This document shows positions 32,025 to 39,271 of a stretch of DNA of 39,271 nucleotides, one piece after another; position 1 is the stretch's first letter; the number at the start of each line of letters is the position of its first letter. A program made the position numbers and the translations under genes. The notes under the pieces are model-generated. The model was not told the DNA's origin and did no database searches. It saw nothing but the letters and a program-made list of their open reading frames with translations. Source of the DNA: Firmicutes bacterium HGW-Firmicutes-4 (GTDB lineage: Bacteria > Bacillota > Clostridia > Eubacteriales > Eubacteriaceae); assembly GCA_002841405.1 (NCBI GenBank), contig PGZR01000024.1:1-39271 (forward strand), written 5' to 3'.

Positions 32025-32786
32025 ATGAAGAAAAGCAGATTTTTAATTGTGTTTCTAGCGGTGATGTCAATATTTTTTCTCGCCAGTTGTGGCGGCGGCA
32101 ATGATGCTGCCACCACGGATGAAAGTCAAACCGCTGACCAAAAAACCGCCACCCTGGATGAAAATCTCAGTGGTGCGGCGCTGTTGAGTAGTCTCAATTT
32201 CAGCTATCCGAATTCCTTAAAAATGACCACTATAACCACCCTGGCCGACAGCCTGGATACTACCTCCACCACCTACACCAAAGGTGATAACTTTAAGATG
32301 GAGATGGAAATGCCTGATGTCGGCAAACAGATTACTATTTATAATGCCACTGAAGGTGTGACCTACCAGTACACCGAAGGCCAGACCACCGGAATTTCTT
32401 TTAAAGATCAGGAAATGAGCACCAATCTGGGCGATCTCGACCTGGACGCAGGAGTCACCAGTATCGATGACATCACTGATGTTTTTCCTGAAAACGTGGT
32501 GGCTCGGGTGGAAACCCTGAATGGCGAAAAAGTGATCTACATCGAAACCACAGAAAATGACGGGCAGAACGGTACTGTTGAAATGCGGATGTGGTTTTCA
32601 ACTAAGTATGGCGTCCCGCTGAAAACCGAAATTCTCAACAACGGCACCCTGGCTATGAGCTCGGTGGTGACTGATATTTCCGACGGTGACATCGCCGACA
32701 GTCAGTTTACCCCACCATCTAACATCGTCTTCACCGATTTTTCATCCATGAATCTGGATGATCTCACTGCAATCCCAGAGCCCTGA
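32025..32786 (+). CDS. Lipoprotein of unknown function
   Basis: The 253-residue protein has a lipoprotein signal peptide: MKKSR, a hydrophobic core and the lipobox LASC with the lipid-bearing Cys at residue 22, followed by GGG and a polar, Thr/Asp-rich linker. The mature part (about 50-245) is rich in beta strands, with FKMEMEMPDVGKQITIYNATEGVTY and EMRMWFSTKYGVPLKTEI. This up-down strand order and the phrase about a conversion of template values resembles LolA/LppX-like half-barrels found in Firmicute lipoproteins, but I cannot assign a family. It should be anchored on the outer face of the cytoplasmic membrane. AAAGGAC lies upstream, and a terminator follows. Confidence 0.75.
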   Translation: MKKSRFLIVFLAVMSIFFLASCGGGNDAATTDESQTADQKTATLDENLSGAALLSSLNFSYPNSLKMTTITTLADSLDTTSTTYTKGDNFKMEMEMPDVGKQITIYNATEGVTYQYTEGQTTGISFKDQEMSTNLGDLDLDAGVTSIDDITDVFPENVVARVETLNGEKVIYIETTENDGQNGTVEMRMWFSTKYGVPLKTEILNNGTLAMSSVVTDISDGDIADSQFTPPSNIVFTDFSSMNLDDLTAIPEP

Positions 32787-32807
32787 CCGGGGATCAATAA
32801 ATTAAAC

Positions 32808-32842
32808 GCAAAAAGGCCTGAGCTGGTAGCCAGGCCTTTTTT
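32808..32842. terminator. Terminator between the lipoprotein and radical SAM genes
   Basis: AAAAAGGCCTG and CAGGCCTTTTTT form a perfect stem around a 10-base loop, with T runs in both directions. Confidence 0.85.
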
Positions 32843-32902
32843 GACGAGTGATTATTATTCCTCCCGGCGGTTTTTCTCATCCTGGGAGCGCCGCTGAAAA
32901 AT

Positions 32903-33919
32903 TTAGGGACAGCGGATAAAATTTCGGACCCACAGACAATCAGAACACGAAGGGGTGTTGAAATAGCAATCGTATTTGGTGTCTTCCACCAGGCTGCAGC
33001 CGCCCCGGAGATCACAATCAATACAAGAAGGATACTGATTGTTATAAACAGTGTTCCAGAAGTTCTGATAATCTTTGCCTTCAATAATCGCATTCAGGGA
33101 GTTTTCTTTGACATTACCAAAAGAATGTTTGAGCACTCTTTTCTTATCCCCGAAAACATATTCGTCATAACTGTTGGCCAGCCGGTAACAGGACATCACT
33201 TCGCCACCAGCGTCCACATAGATATAGCCCTTGTCGATAAAGGAACAGCGCCGTTCTGTTTTCAGTTCCATATCTGGGATGTTGATCTTGATGTCCCGGT
33301 AGGTAAAGATTTTCTCCAGGTAGGCCTTGCCTTCAGGGTTTTCATAGCGGTTGTAAAAAATATCTTCGGTATCCTTGGCGTTAATCGGCAGGAGATGGGA
33401 CAGAGACAGGCGGTGAAAGCCATAGTGCCGCATCATTTTCATAATATCAAAAAGTGCTTCCGAATTACTTTTGGTCAACACATAGGCAATCCCAACCTTA
33501 GGGGTGGAGGAATGAGTCCGTTTGCGATAGTCGGCAAATATTTCAAAGGTGTTGATCAGCTGATCCTTAACCCCCTGGGAGTCCTCATGATACTGATCCG
33601 CCGAAAAATAAACCTCGGTGAATTTTTCGCAGACGAGTTTCGCTTTTTCATCAGACATGATCCCGTTGCTGGTCATAAACAGATCGTAGTCAGCAAATAG
33701 TTCAACTGCTTCCTTGAAATAGGGGTAGACCGTGGGTTCGCCAATTCCGCCGAAAAAAACTTCCTTTAGGGAGGGAAAGGCTTTAACCTGCTCCCGGATT
33801 GATTTGAGCAATTCCAGATCCATATCTCCCTCAACCGTATCCCAAGTGTGCCGAAAACACATTTCACAATTCAAATTGCACCGGTTTGTCAGTTCAATAT
33901 AAATTCGTTTAAGTTCCAT
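32903..33919 (-). CDS. Radical SAM/SPASM-domain protein, possibly of the tungsten-cofactor maturase type
   Basis: The start is ATG 33919 after GAGGA; the open frame extends 42 codons further without a ribosome site. The 338-residue enzyme has the radical SAM cluster motif CNLNCEMC at about residues 13-20, then a GGIGEPTVYP SAM-binding segment. The C-terminal SPASM region is Cys-rich: CSFIDKGYIYVDAGGEVMSC, CIDCDLRGGC, CYF, CSDCLW and a terminal CP, enough for two auxiliary [4Fe-4S] clusters. The NRCNLNCEMCFRHTWD wording resembles the family proposed to mature tungsten-cofactor oxidoreductases, but no aldehyde oxidoreductase-like or small precursor gene is beside it. A peptide or enzyme modification role is the general inference. 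It has its own promoter and palindrome. Confidence 0.8.
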   Translation of the reverse strand: MELKRIYIELTNRCNLNCEMCFRHTWDTVEGDMDLELLKSIREQVKAFPSLKEVFFGGIGEPTVYPYFKEAVELFADYDLFMTSNGIMSDEKAKLVCEKFTEVYFSADQYHEDSQGVKDQLINTFEIFADYRKRTHSSTPKVGIAYVLTKSNSEALFDIMKMMRHYGFHRLSLSHLLPINAKDTEDIFYNRYENPEGKAYLEKIFTYRDIKINIPDMELKTERRCSFIDKGYIYVDAGGEVMSCYRLANSYDEYVFGDKKRVLKHSFGNVKENSLNAIIEGKDYQNFWNTVYNNQYPSCIDCDLRGGCSLVEDTKYDCYFNTPSCSDCLWVRNFIRCP

Positions 33920-34030
33920 TTTATTTCCTCGCTTTTTTAACAGCAGCCGCTTAGACTTCGGCGGTTGGCCGGTTTTCCCATTTTCTTTTCCCCATTCAAG
34001 ACCGAAATCTGATGACTGGGACTCCGTTTT

Positions 34031-34054
34031 ACATATGAACATCAAATCATATGT
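34031..34054. promoter_or_regulatory. Perfect inverted repeat downstream of the radical SAM promoter
   Basis: ACATATGA and TCATATGT are perfect 8-bp arms separated by 8 bases. The site begins about six bases after the expected transcription start, a typical repressor position. Confidence 0.6.
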
Positions 34055-34066
34055 TTCATATTGATA

Positions 34067-34095
34067 ATAGTATCGCCTGCCTGAGACTTTGTCAA
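34067..34095 (-). promoter_or_regulatory. Sigma-A promoter of the radical SAM gene
   Basis: TTGACA (34095-34090) and TACTAT (34072-34067) on the minus strand are 17 bases apart, giving a leader of about 140 bases. The stretch 34096-34293 shows no gene. Confidence 0.75.
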
Positions 34096-34293
34096 CTGTT
34101 ATTTTTTGCGGCTGATCAAATGACGTGGTGACGTTTGGGCTTTCCGCTCATCCCGGTTGGTTGGCTTCACTTTTCTGTAAATCATTGGATTTCATAGGAT
34201 TGCTCCAATGGATAATCACCATCAATCCCTAAAGATCACACATTCTGATTTTATTAGTTTTTTGCGGGTGCTGAAAGTTGTTTTAAAAAAGAC

Positions 34294-34322
34294 TTTACTT
34301 TTTGCAAAGATTCATGTAAAAT
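34294..34322 (+). promoter_or_regulatory. Candidate promoter of tRNA-Val
   Basis: TTTACT (34294-34299) and TAAAAT (34317-34322) are 17 bases apart and end 17 bases before the tRNA. Confidence 0.6.
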
Positions 34323-34339
34323 GATCAAGCAGTAAACGT

Positions 34340-34415
34340 GATCTCGTAGCTCAGCTGGCAGAGCACTACCTTGACATGGTAGGGGTCGATGGTTCAAGTC
34401 CATTCGGGATCACCA
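34340..34415 (+). tRNA. tRNA-Val (anticodon GAC)
   Basis: The 76-base gene folds as a standard cloverleaf. The acceptor stem GATCTCG pairs with CGGGATC. The D arm contains TAGCTCAGCTGGCAGAGCA, the anticodon stem CTACC/GGTAG frames the loop TTGACAT with anticodon GAC, and the T arm carries GGTTCAAGTCC. The discriminator A and CCA end are encoded. It reads GUC (and GUU) valine codons. It is a single tRNA gene, not part of a cluster. Confidence 0.96.
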
Positions 34416-34429
34416 ATTATTAAATAACA

Positions 34430-34466
34430 AAGCCATTTGCAGATTGAATGCAAATGGCTTTTATTT
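34430..34466 (+). terminator. Terminator of the tRNA gene
   Basis: AAGCCATTTGC and GCAAATGGCTT form a perfect 11-bp stem around a 9-base loop, followed by a T-rich run. Confidence 0.85.
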
Positions 34467-34515
34467 TATTTTAACCGAAATTTAACCGATTAAAACAACA
34501 TTTTTATTTAGCCTA

Positions 34516-34566
34516 AAAAAATCCCCGGCAGTAAGCCTCCCATCTCGGTGGGAGGCTTACTGCCGG
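34516..34566 (-). terminator. Strong terminator of the corrinoid 3-GntR 2 unit
   Basis: A perfect 18-bp stem (34525-34542 with 34549-34566, loop of six bases) is followed on the minus strand by GGATTTTTTT. It lies about 80 bases after the GntR stop codon and is the longest perfect stem in the window. Confidence 0.8.
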
Positions 34567-34643
34567 AGACTAGTTAGTGTTATTAGCGTTATCTTCCTCT
34601 CAATTTTTGTCTGTGACTTGAAAAATTTTAGGATTGTTGTTTT

Positions 34644-35348
34644 TTAGAAAGTAGTTTCCGCTGTCAGGGTAAAGTAATTCTTTTTGATATAAAATTCATT
34701 GTAGCTGATCGGCATGTTGTCTTCCATCGAAATAATATTCTGAGATACCAGAAAGCAGCAGTCGTCATGATCAATCTGCAGGTTTTCCCGAACTTCCAGG
34801 GGGGGATGAACAATATCAATGTTGAGGATTTTTTTATGCTGAAAATGAAGCTTACCCTTTTCCATAATGCCATGGAAATTGGCAAAATTAATCACATCTT
34901 CGACAATCGGATTGCCCTTCTGATAGGGCAAAAAGATGGTTGAATACTGAATCACCTCATCTTTTATTTTAGTGGCCTTCTGAATTTTAATGACTTTTTC
35001 AAAAGAACCAATTTTAAGTTCCCGCATCAGTTTCCGACCTGGGGTAATGACTCCGACGCTGACCAGCTTGACCTCTTCGACCTCCCCTTTGAGGCTGTCA
35101 ATTTCATCAAAATAAAACTGATACTGATTAGCCGAGGGTTCACAGACATAATTCCCTTTACCGGGAATGGTATAAATATATTTTTCATTGACCAGCAGTG
35201 CCAGACTTTTACGCAGGGTAGTCCGGCTGACATCAAACTGTTCCGCCATTTCATATTCCGACGGCAGCAGATCCCCGGGTTTTAAGATCCCCTTTTCGAT
35301 TTTCCCTTTAATATCATTGACGATATCAAGATATAGAATTTTTCTCAT
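34644..35348 (-). CDS. GntR-family regulator with UTRA domain (copy 2)
   Basis: The 234-residue protein is a paralogue of the GntR protein at 16.8-17.5 kb, with the same length. Its winged helix reads YLDIVNDIKGKI, LLPSEYEMAEQFDVSRTTLRKSLALLVNEKYIYTIPGKGNYVCEP; the last 20 residues of this stretch are nearly the same in both copies. The UTRA domain (about residue 80 on) has diverged more (VIKIQKATKIKDE, IVEDVINFANFHGI, CCFLVSQNIISMED), so the two may sense different ligands while binding similar DNA. It starts 14 bases after corrinoid gene 3, as in copy 1. No DUF1638 gene follows. A strong terminator ends the unit. Confidence 0.88.
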   Translation of the reverse strand: MRKILYLDIVNDIKGKIEKGILKPGDLLPSEYEMAEQFDVSRTTLRKSLALLVNEKYIYTIPGKGNYVCEPSANQYQFYFDEIDSLKGEVEEVKLVSVGVITPGRKLMRELKIGSFEKVIKIQKATKIKDEVIQYSTIFLPYQKGNPIVEDVINFANFHGIMEKGKLHFQHKKILNIDIVHPPLEVRENLQIDHDDCCFLVSQNIISMEDNMPISYNEFYIKKNYFTLTAETTF

Positions 35349-35362
35349 AGCCCATCACCCAT

Positions 35363-35992
35363 TCATTGTAAAAGCCATTGCTTGCAGATATTAACCCCTT
35401 CGATGGCATCGCTGGAGAAGCCGTCGGCCCCCACATATTTGGCATAGTCGGTTCCCGCCAGAGCCCCTCCCAGAATGATTTTAATATCATCCCGGAGTCC
35501 CTGAGCAACGATCTCATCGATGACTTCTTTGATATTTTCCACCACCGAGGTGAGAATTCCGCTGATCCCCAGAATCGCCGGTTTTTCAGTGCGAATAATT
35601 TCGATAAACCGTTTGGTGGAAACATCGGTGCCCATATCGATAACCTCAAACCCTTCAGCCCGGAGCATGCTGATAAAAATGTTTTTACCAACATCGTGGA
35701 TATCGTCAAAGACCGTTCCCACCACGATCTTGCCCTGGCTGCGGCCGTCAATCAATTGCGTGCTGTCCATGCCCATCATCCCCAACAGGTTGGATACCAG
35801 TTCCCCGGCCATAATCAGATCGGCGATATAATATTCCCCTTCTTCGTAGCGAATCGCCACCCGCTGCAAAGCAAAATTAAGCTGATTGGCGATGTCTTTT
35901 TTTGCTTTTCCCGTTTCCAGTTCGGCCGCCACCAGGGCCATCGCCCGTTTTTCATCAATTGCCTCAACTGCGGCAATAATTTTTGTCTCCAT
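35363..35992 (-). CDS. Corrinoid protein 3 (methyltransferase carrier)
   Basis: I start the gene at ATG 35992 behind GGGTGG, which gives 209 residues starting METKIIAAVEAIDEKRAM; the open frame upstream has no start with a clear ribosome site. The helical cap (about 1-80, YEEGEYYIADLIMAGELVSNLLG) is followed by the cobalamin domain with DDIHDVGKNIF (D97, His99, G102 as the DxHxxG motif), SGILTSVVENIKEVI and ILGGALAG. Of the three corrinoid proteins this and number 2 keep the SGxLT patch; number 1 does not. It lies directly before GntR copy 2 and divergent from fbp. No methyltransferase or corrinoid-reducing activator gene is near. Confidence 0.9.
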   Translation of the reverse strand: METKIIAAVEAIDEKRAMALVAAELETGKAKKDIANQLNFALQRVAIRYEEGEYYIADLIMAGELVSNLLGMMGMDSTQLIDGRSQGKIVVGTVFDDIHDVGKNIFISMLRAEGFEVIDMGTDVSTKRFIEIIRTEKPAILGISGILTSVVENIKEVIDEIVAQGLRDDIKIILGGALAGTDYAKYVGADGFSSDAIEGVNICKQWLLQ

Positions 35993-36078
35993 CGATTCCA
36001 CCCGTTCATTTAAAACTAAGATTTTGTAGCATTGGACCCGGGCTTTGACCTGGTCCGGATCAATTGCTGATACTTTCC

Positions 36079-36107
36079 ATTTTATCACGGAATCCGCCGT
36101 TTGTCTT
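36079..36107 (-). promoter_or_regulatory. Candidate promoter of the corrinoid 3-GntR 2 unit
   Basis: AAGACA (36107-36102) and TAAAAT (36084-36079) on the minus strand are 17 bases apart. This position supports the shorter start at 35992. The divergent fbp gene has a TATAAT box at 36154-36159. Confidence 0.55.
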
Positions 36108-36210
36108 TAGCTGGTCGAGATATTTTTTAATGGCTTTTTAATGCTTTCAAGTGTATAATCAGGACGAAAACATTTTCATTTTCAATTCGAATTTTAAGAT
36201 AGAGGTCGAT

Positions 36211-38205
36211 ATGAACGGTTATACAAAAGCACAACTTCAAGAAAATCAGAAATACCTGGAGCTATTGTCCCAAAGCTTTCCCAACATTACCAGCGCTGTG
36301 GGTGAGGTTGTCAATCTGAAAGCGATTCTGAACCTTCCCAAGGGGACTGAGCATTTTCTCACCGATATTCACGGTGAGCACGAAGCCTTTAACCATGTGA
36401 TGCAAAACGCTTCCGGCGCCATCAAACGCAAGGTCCACCAGGAACTGGGCAACACCATTGCCTTTGAAGAACTGGAAGAGTTATCCACCCTGATTTACTA
36501 TCCCGAAGAAAAAATTGATTTGATCAAAAAGGAACGGAGTCGGGATTCCCTGGACAACTGGTACAAACTGACCATTTACCGGCTGGTGAAGGTGTGCCGT
36601 GCGGCGGCCTCAAAATACACCCGGTCCAAGGTCCGTAAAGCCCTGCCTAAAGACTTTGCCTATATTATGGAAGAGCTGCTCCAAGAAGATGAACACCGTT
36701 TTAACAAACGGGAATATTACCAGGAGATTATTGAAAGCCTGGTTAAACTGGAACGGGCCCAGCACTTTATTGTTGAGATTTCTGGAGTGATCAAACGGCT
36801 GACCATTGATCATCTGCATATTATTGGCGATATTTACGACCGGGGCGCTGGTCCCGACGAGGTGATGGACACCCTGATGCGCCACCATTCCCTCGATATG
36901 CAATGGGGCAACCACGATATTCTCTGGATGGGCGCCGCCGCCGGCAATGCCGCCTGTATCGCAAATGCTGTCCGGATTGCCCTCCGTTACGCCAACATGG
37001 ATGTGCTGGAAAACGGCTATGGCATCAACCTGCTGCCACTTGCGTCTTTTGCCAACCGGGTTTACAGCGACGATGCCTGTACCAAATTTTTGCCCAAAAT
37101 TTCCGATAGCCACACCGTCTCAGACCAGGAAATTGCGCTGATGGCCAAAATGCACAAGGCTATTGCGATGATCCAGTTCAAGCTCGAAGAATGCATGATC
37201 GACAATCATCCCGAATATAACATGGCCAAGCGCCAGCTGCTGCGCCGGATCGATTTTGATAACGGCACCGCAACTGTCGAGGGGGTTGTTTACCCGCTTA
37301 ACGATACAAACTTCCCGACTCTTGATCCAGCTGATCCCTGTGTCCTGACCGAGGAAGAAACCCTGGTCATGGACCGCTTGGTTTACGCTTTCCTGCACAG
37401 TGAAAAACTCCAGAAACATATCCGTTTTATGTATGCCAAAGGTAGCATGTACAAGGTCTTCAACGACAACCTGCTCTTTCATGCCTGTGTATTGTTGAAT
37501 GACGACGGCAGTTTTAAAGAAAAAGAAATCGCCGGTAAAAGTTACGCCGGTAAAAACCTGATGGATAAATTTGACCAGATGGCCCGGGAAGCCTATTTCG
37601 GCAAAACCGATATGGATGAAAACCCCACCCGCACTGATTTTCTGTGGTTCCTTTGGTGCCATGAGGATTCGCCGCTGTTCGGCAAAGATAAAATGGCTAC
37701 TTTTGAACGTTATTTCATTGATGATAAAACACCCCATAAAGAATATCATGCGCCGTTTTATCTACTAATTGACGAGGATGATGAACTGGCCCGAAAAATT
37801 CTGGTGGAATTTGGGGTTGACCCGGACCAGGGCCACCTAATCAACGGTCACATTCCGGTTAAGGCCACCTCCGGCGAAAGTCCAATTCGAGCCAAAGGCA
37901 AACAGCTAGTCATCGACGGCGGCTTTGCCCGGGCCTATCAGAAAACCACCGGCATTGCCGGCTACACCTTAACCTATAATTCCTACGGGCTGATTCTAAT
38001 CAGTCACGACCCCTTTGAATCGGTTGAGAAGGCGATTGCCGACGGGGTTGACATCAAATCCACCCTGATGGTGGTAGAAAAAACCACCGAGCGAAAACGG
38101 GTTCGTGACACCGATACCGGTAAAGCCATCATGGCCCAGGTAGAAGACCTGGAAATGCTGATCACCGCCTACCGCAAAGGTCTGATCAAAGAAAAACAAT
38201 ATTAA
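36211..38205 (+). CDS. fbp: Fructose-1,6-bisphosphatase, class III
   Basis: The start is ATG 36211 behind AGAGGT; a GTG at 36151 overlaps the TATAAT box and is rejected. The 664-residue protein is the large Firmicute-type (class III) fructose bisphosphatase of gluconeogenesis, of the metallophosphoesterase fold. Metal-binding motifs are FLTDIHGEHEAF, IIGDIYDRGAGPDEV and MQWGNHDILWMGAAAG, and a later NGHIPVKATSGESPIRAKGKQLVIDGGFARAY. The C-terminal part (SYGLILISHDPFESVEKAI) is also typical. An acetogen growing on one-carbon substrates needs this step to make hexoses. It lies between the corrinoid 3 and focA-2 genes but on the opposite strand, splitting a gene order that is continuous at 17.5-19.2 kb. 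Confidence 0.94.
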   Translation: MNGYTKAQLQENQKYLELLSQSFPNITSAVGEVVNLKAILNLPKGTEHFLTDIHGEHEAFNHVMQNASGAIKRKVHQELGNTIAFEELEELSTLIYYPEEKIDLIKKERSRDSLDNWYKLTIYRLVKVCRAAASKYTRSKVRKALPKDFAYIMEELLQEDEHRFNKREYYQEIIESLVKLERAQHFIVEISGVIKRLTIDHLHIIGDIYDRGAGPDEVMDTLMRHHSLDMQWGNHDILWMGAAAGNAACIANAVRIALRYANMDVLENGYGINLLPLASFANRVYSDDACTKFLPKISDSHTVSDQEIALMAKMHKAIAMIQFKLEECMIDNHPEYNMAKRQLLRRIDFDNGTATVEGVVYPLNDTNFPTLDPADPCVLTEEETLVMDRLVYAFLHSEKLQKHIRFMYAKGSMYKVFNDNLLFHACVLLNDDGSFKEKEIAGKSYAGKNLMDKFDQMAREAYFGKTDMDENPTRTDFLWFLWCHEDSPLFGKDKMATFERYFIDDKTPHKEYHAPFYLLIDEDDELARKILVEFGVDPDQGHLINGHIPVKATSGESPIRAKGKQLVIDGGFARAYQKTTGIAGYTLTYNSYGLILISHDPFESVEKAIADGVDIKSTLMVVEKTTERKRVRDTDTGKAIMAQVEDLEMLITAYRKGLIKEKQY

Positions 38206-38244
38206 CAAAAAAGAACCCCTGCCTAGGCAGGGGTTCTTTTTTGT
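38206..38244. terminator. Bidirectional terminator between fbp and focA-2
   Basis: AAAAAAGAACCCCTGCC and GGCAGGGGTTCTTTTTT form a perfect palindromic stem around TAG/CTA-type bases, with T runs in both directions. Confidence 0.9.
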
Positions 38245-38260
38245 TTTTTTCAGTCTCTGA

Positions 38261-39034
38261 TTATGCTGCTTTTTTAGCATAGGTAAAATGATAACAAACC
38301 GGAATAATAATGGCCCCGCCAATAATGTTCCCCAGTGTTACCGGGATAATATTGTTCAGGAAAGCCTGAGTCCAGGTTACATCAGCACCACATAAAATGC
38401 CCATCGGGATGAAGAACATATTGGCCACACTATGTTCAAATCCGGACAAGACGAACAGCATGATCGGGAACCAGATGGCAAAAATCTTGCCAATGATGTC
38501 TTTGGCACCAGATTGCATCCAGACAGCCAGACAAACCAGCATGTTACAGAAAATAGCCCGAATAATCACCGGCATCAAGGGAATGGCAATTTTAGCTTCT
38601 GCAATACCAATCGCTTTGGCAGTCATCGCTTCACCGTACAGGCCGCTTTGTGACATTAAATAAGCCAGCAACAGCGATCCGACCAGATTGGCAGCCCAAA
38701 CCACACCCCAGTTGCGCAGCATCGCGCCAACCGTAATTTCTTTTTTGAATACCGATAAAGTCATCAGATTATTACCGGTAAACAGTTCGGCACCGCACAT
38801 GACCACCAGCATCAGACCGACCGGGAAGACTCCAGCACCGATATACTTAGCCAGGGTAGCTTCAAAGCCAGTTCCGGCCCCAGAAAGAATTACCGTAAAA
38901 CCATAGCCTCCAAAACCGATGAAGACGCCAGCAAAAATACCCAAAACGATCATTTTTCCGATTGACAGCTTGGCCTTATTATTACAGCCTTTTACCATGT
39001 TATCGCAGATTTCTGCGGGACTAAAAAAATTCAT
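38261..39034 (-). CDS. focA: Formate/nitrite-family channel (FocA/FdhC), copy 2
   Basis: The 257-residue channel is about 90% identical to the copy at 18.4-19.2 kb, with only about 25 differences by eye, mostly conservative and in membrane segments. FNT landmarks are the same: GFGGYGFTV, GAELFTGNNLMTL and LSGFEHSVANM with the pore histidine. It starts at ATG after AGGAG. It lies about 140 bases downstream of fhs, the formate-activating enzyme, on the same strand; a weak hairpin separates them. This makes formate the likely substrate. The TGTATATACA palindrome seen in front of copy 1 is not found here, so the two copies are probably regulated differently. Confidence 0.93.
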   Translation of the reverse strand: MNFFSPAEICDNMVKGCNNKAKLSIGKMIVLGIFAGVFIGFGGYGFTVILSGAGTGFEATLAKYIGAGVFPVGLMLVVMCGAELFTGNNLMTLSVFKKEITVGAMLRNWGVVWAANLVGSLLLAYLMSQSGLYGEAMTAKAIGIAEAKIAIPLMPVIIRAIFCNMLVCLAVWMQSGAKDIIGKIFAIWFPIMLFVLSGFEHSVANMFFIPMGILCGADVTWTQAFLNNIIPVTLGNIIGGAIIIPVCYHFTYAKKAA

Positions 39035-39127
39035 ATTCGTTCTCCTCTTTCAAAGGTTAAATTTTTAAGGATTTTTTTTAGACGATTTTATAATTTCACA
39101 CTTGCCAATTTATGAATAACGAGTTAA

Positions 39128-39149
39128 GAGGAATCCCCGAGGATTCCTC
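39128..39149 (-). terminator. Hairpin after fhs
   Basis: GAGGAATCC and GGATTCCTC form a perfect 9-bp stem around a 4-base loop 27 bases after the fhs stop. The minus-strand T run is weak (TTAACTCGTT), so read-through into focA-2 is possible. Confidence 0.5.
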
Positions 39150-39175
39150 ACTTTTATGCTTGATTTTTGCCGTTT

Positions 39176-39271
39176 CTAGAATAAACCAGAAATTACACCA
39201 TTTTCATCGACGTCAATTTTTTCGGCTGCTGGTACTTTTGGCAGACCTGGCATTTTCATGATATCGCCAGT
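39176..39271 (-). CDS. fhs: Formate-tetrahydrofolate ligase, C-terminal end (runs off the right edge)
   Basis: The last 31 codons before TAG at 39178-39176 read [20 protein letters not shown] and then [11 protein letters not shown]. This matches the invariant end of formyl-tetrahydrofolate synthetases (TMPGLPKxPAA...IDVDxxGxxxGLF). Fhs activates formate with ATP and tetrahydrofolate in the methyl branch of the Wood-Ljungdahl pathway. Only the C-terminus is visible, so the catalytic residues cannot be checked. Its place just upstream of focA-2 links formate transport and activation. Confidence 0.9.
   Translation of the reverse strand, partial: TGDIMKMPGLPKVPAAEKIDVDENGVISGLF

Noticed and set aside
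34525-34566. The 18-bp perfect hairpin as a mobile-element end or small RNA
   Set aside because: It is followed by seven T on the minus strand and lies just after the GntR stop codon, so a terminator explains it.
35993-36088. Longer N-terminus for corrinoid protein 3
   Set aside because: The extra residues have no ribosome site, overlap the candidate -10 box, and would make the protein longer than its 209-residue paralogue.
36151-36210. Longer N-terminus for fructose bisphosphatase
   Set aside because: The GTG at 36151 overlaps a TATAAT box and lacks a ribosome site, whereas ATG 36211 follows AGAGGT.
1-39271. CRISPR arrays, insertion sequences, prophage genes or a genomic island boundary
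   Set aside because: No spaced direct repeats, transposase or integrase motifs were seen, and the single tRNA gene shows no duplicated 3' end nearby.

Overview
The window looks like chromosome from an anaerobic acetogenic Firmicute close to Acetobacterium/Eubacterium. This is judged from gene content, since no database search was possible. The pointers are the last 31 codons of formate-tetrahydrofolate ligase (fhs) at the right edge, two nearly identical formate/nitrite-family channels, a cysteine-type formate dehydrogenase, three stand-alone corrinoid proteins and a UROD-family methyltransferase-like protein. Strong GGAGG ribosome sites, TTG/GTG starts, a T-box leader, Veg and a class III fructose bisphosphatase also fit the Firmicutes. 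No insertion sequence, phage gene, CRISPR array or rRNA was seen.

Left part (1-16 kb), mostly housekeeping: the 5' end of arginine deiminase; veg; a HAD phosphatase; a damaged LUD-domain gene overlapping pheA; a zinc-ribbon protein; a flagellin with a built-in metalloprotease (flagellinolysin) behind a sigma-D type promoter; ileS of the eukaryote-like type behind a T-box leader; a secreted protein; an ECF transporter S component; a gamma-carbonic-anhydrase-like protein; an ABC-F ATPase; xth; and murE carrying a DNPA instead of a DNPR motif. Between the convergent xth and murE lies a 66-bp imperfect palindrome set between two oppositely oriented terminators.

Middle part (16-27.5 kb), one-carbon accessory region: on the minus strand, in transcription order, are formate dehydrogenase, corrinoid protein 2, FocA-1, corrinoid protein 1, a GntR/UTRA regulator and a DUF1638 protein. 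Next come a Zn/Cd P-type ATPase with its ArsR/SmtB repressor and operator, and, divergently, a UROD-family protein followed by a 50-codon gene.

Right part (27.5-39 kb): endonuclease IV, an HdeD-like membrane protein, a ZIP transporter, a small acidic protein, phosphofructokinase, a lipoprotein, a radical SAM/SPASM protein with a clear promoter and palindrome, tRNA-Val(GAC), and then a second FocA / corrinoid / GntR set. In this second set fructose-1,6-bisphosphatase is inserted on the opposite strand between focA and the corrinoid gene, and fhs lies just upstream of focA.

The most unusual theme is the paired, collinear FocA - corrinoid protein - GntR/UTRA arrangement. Neither copy has an adjacent methyltransferase or corrinoid activator. 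Formate uptake or export, formate activation (fhs), formate oxidation or CO2 reduction (Fdh) and methyl-carrying corrinoid proteins appear to be organised and perhaps regulated together.
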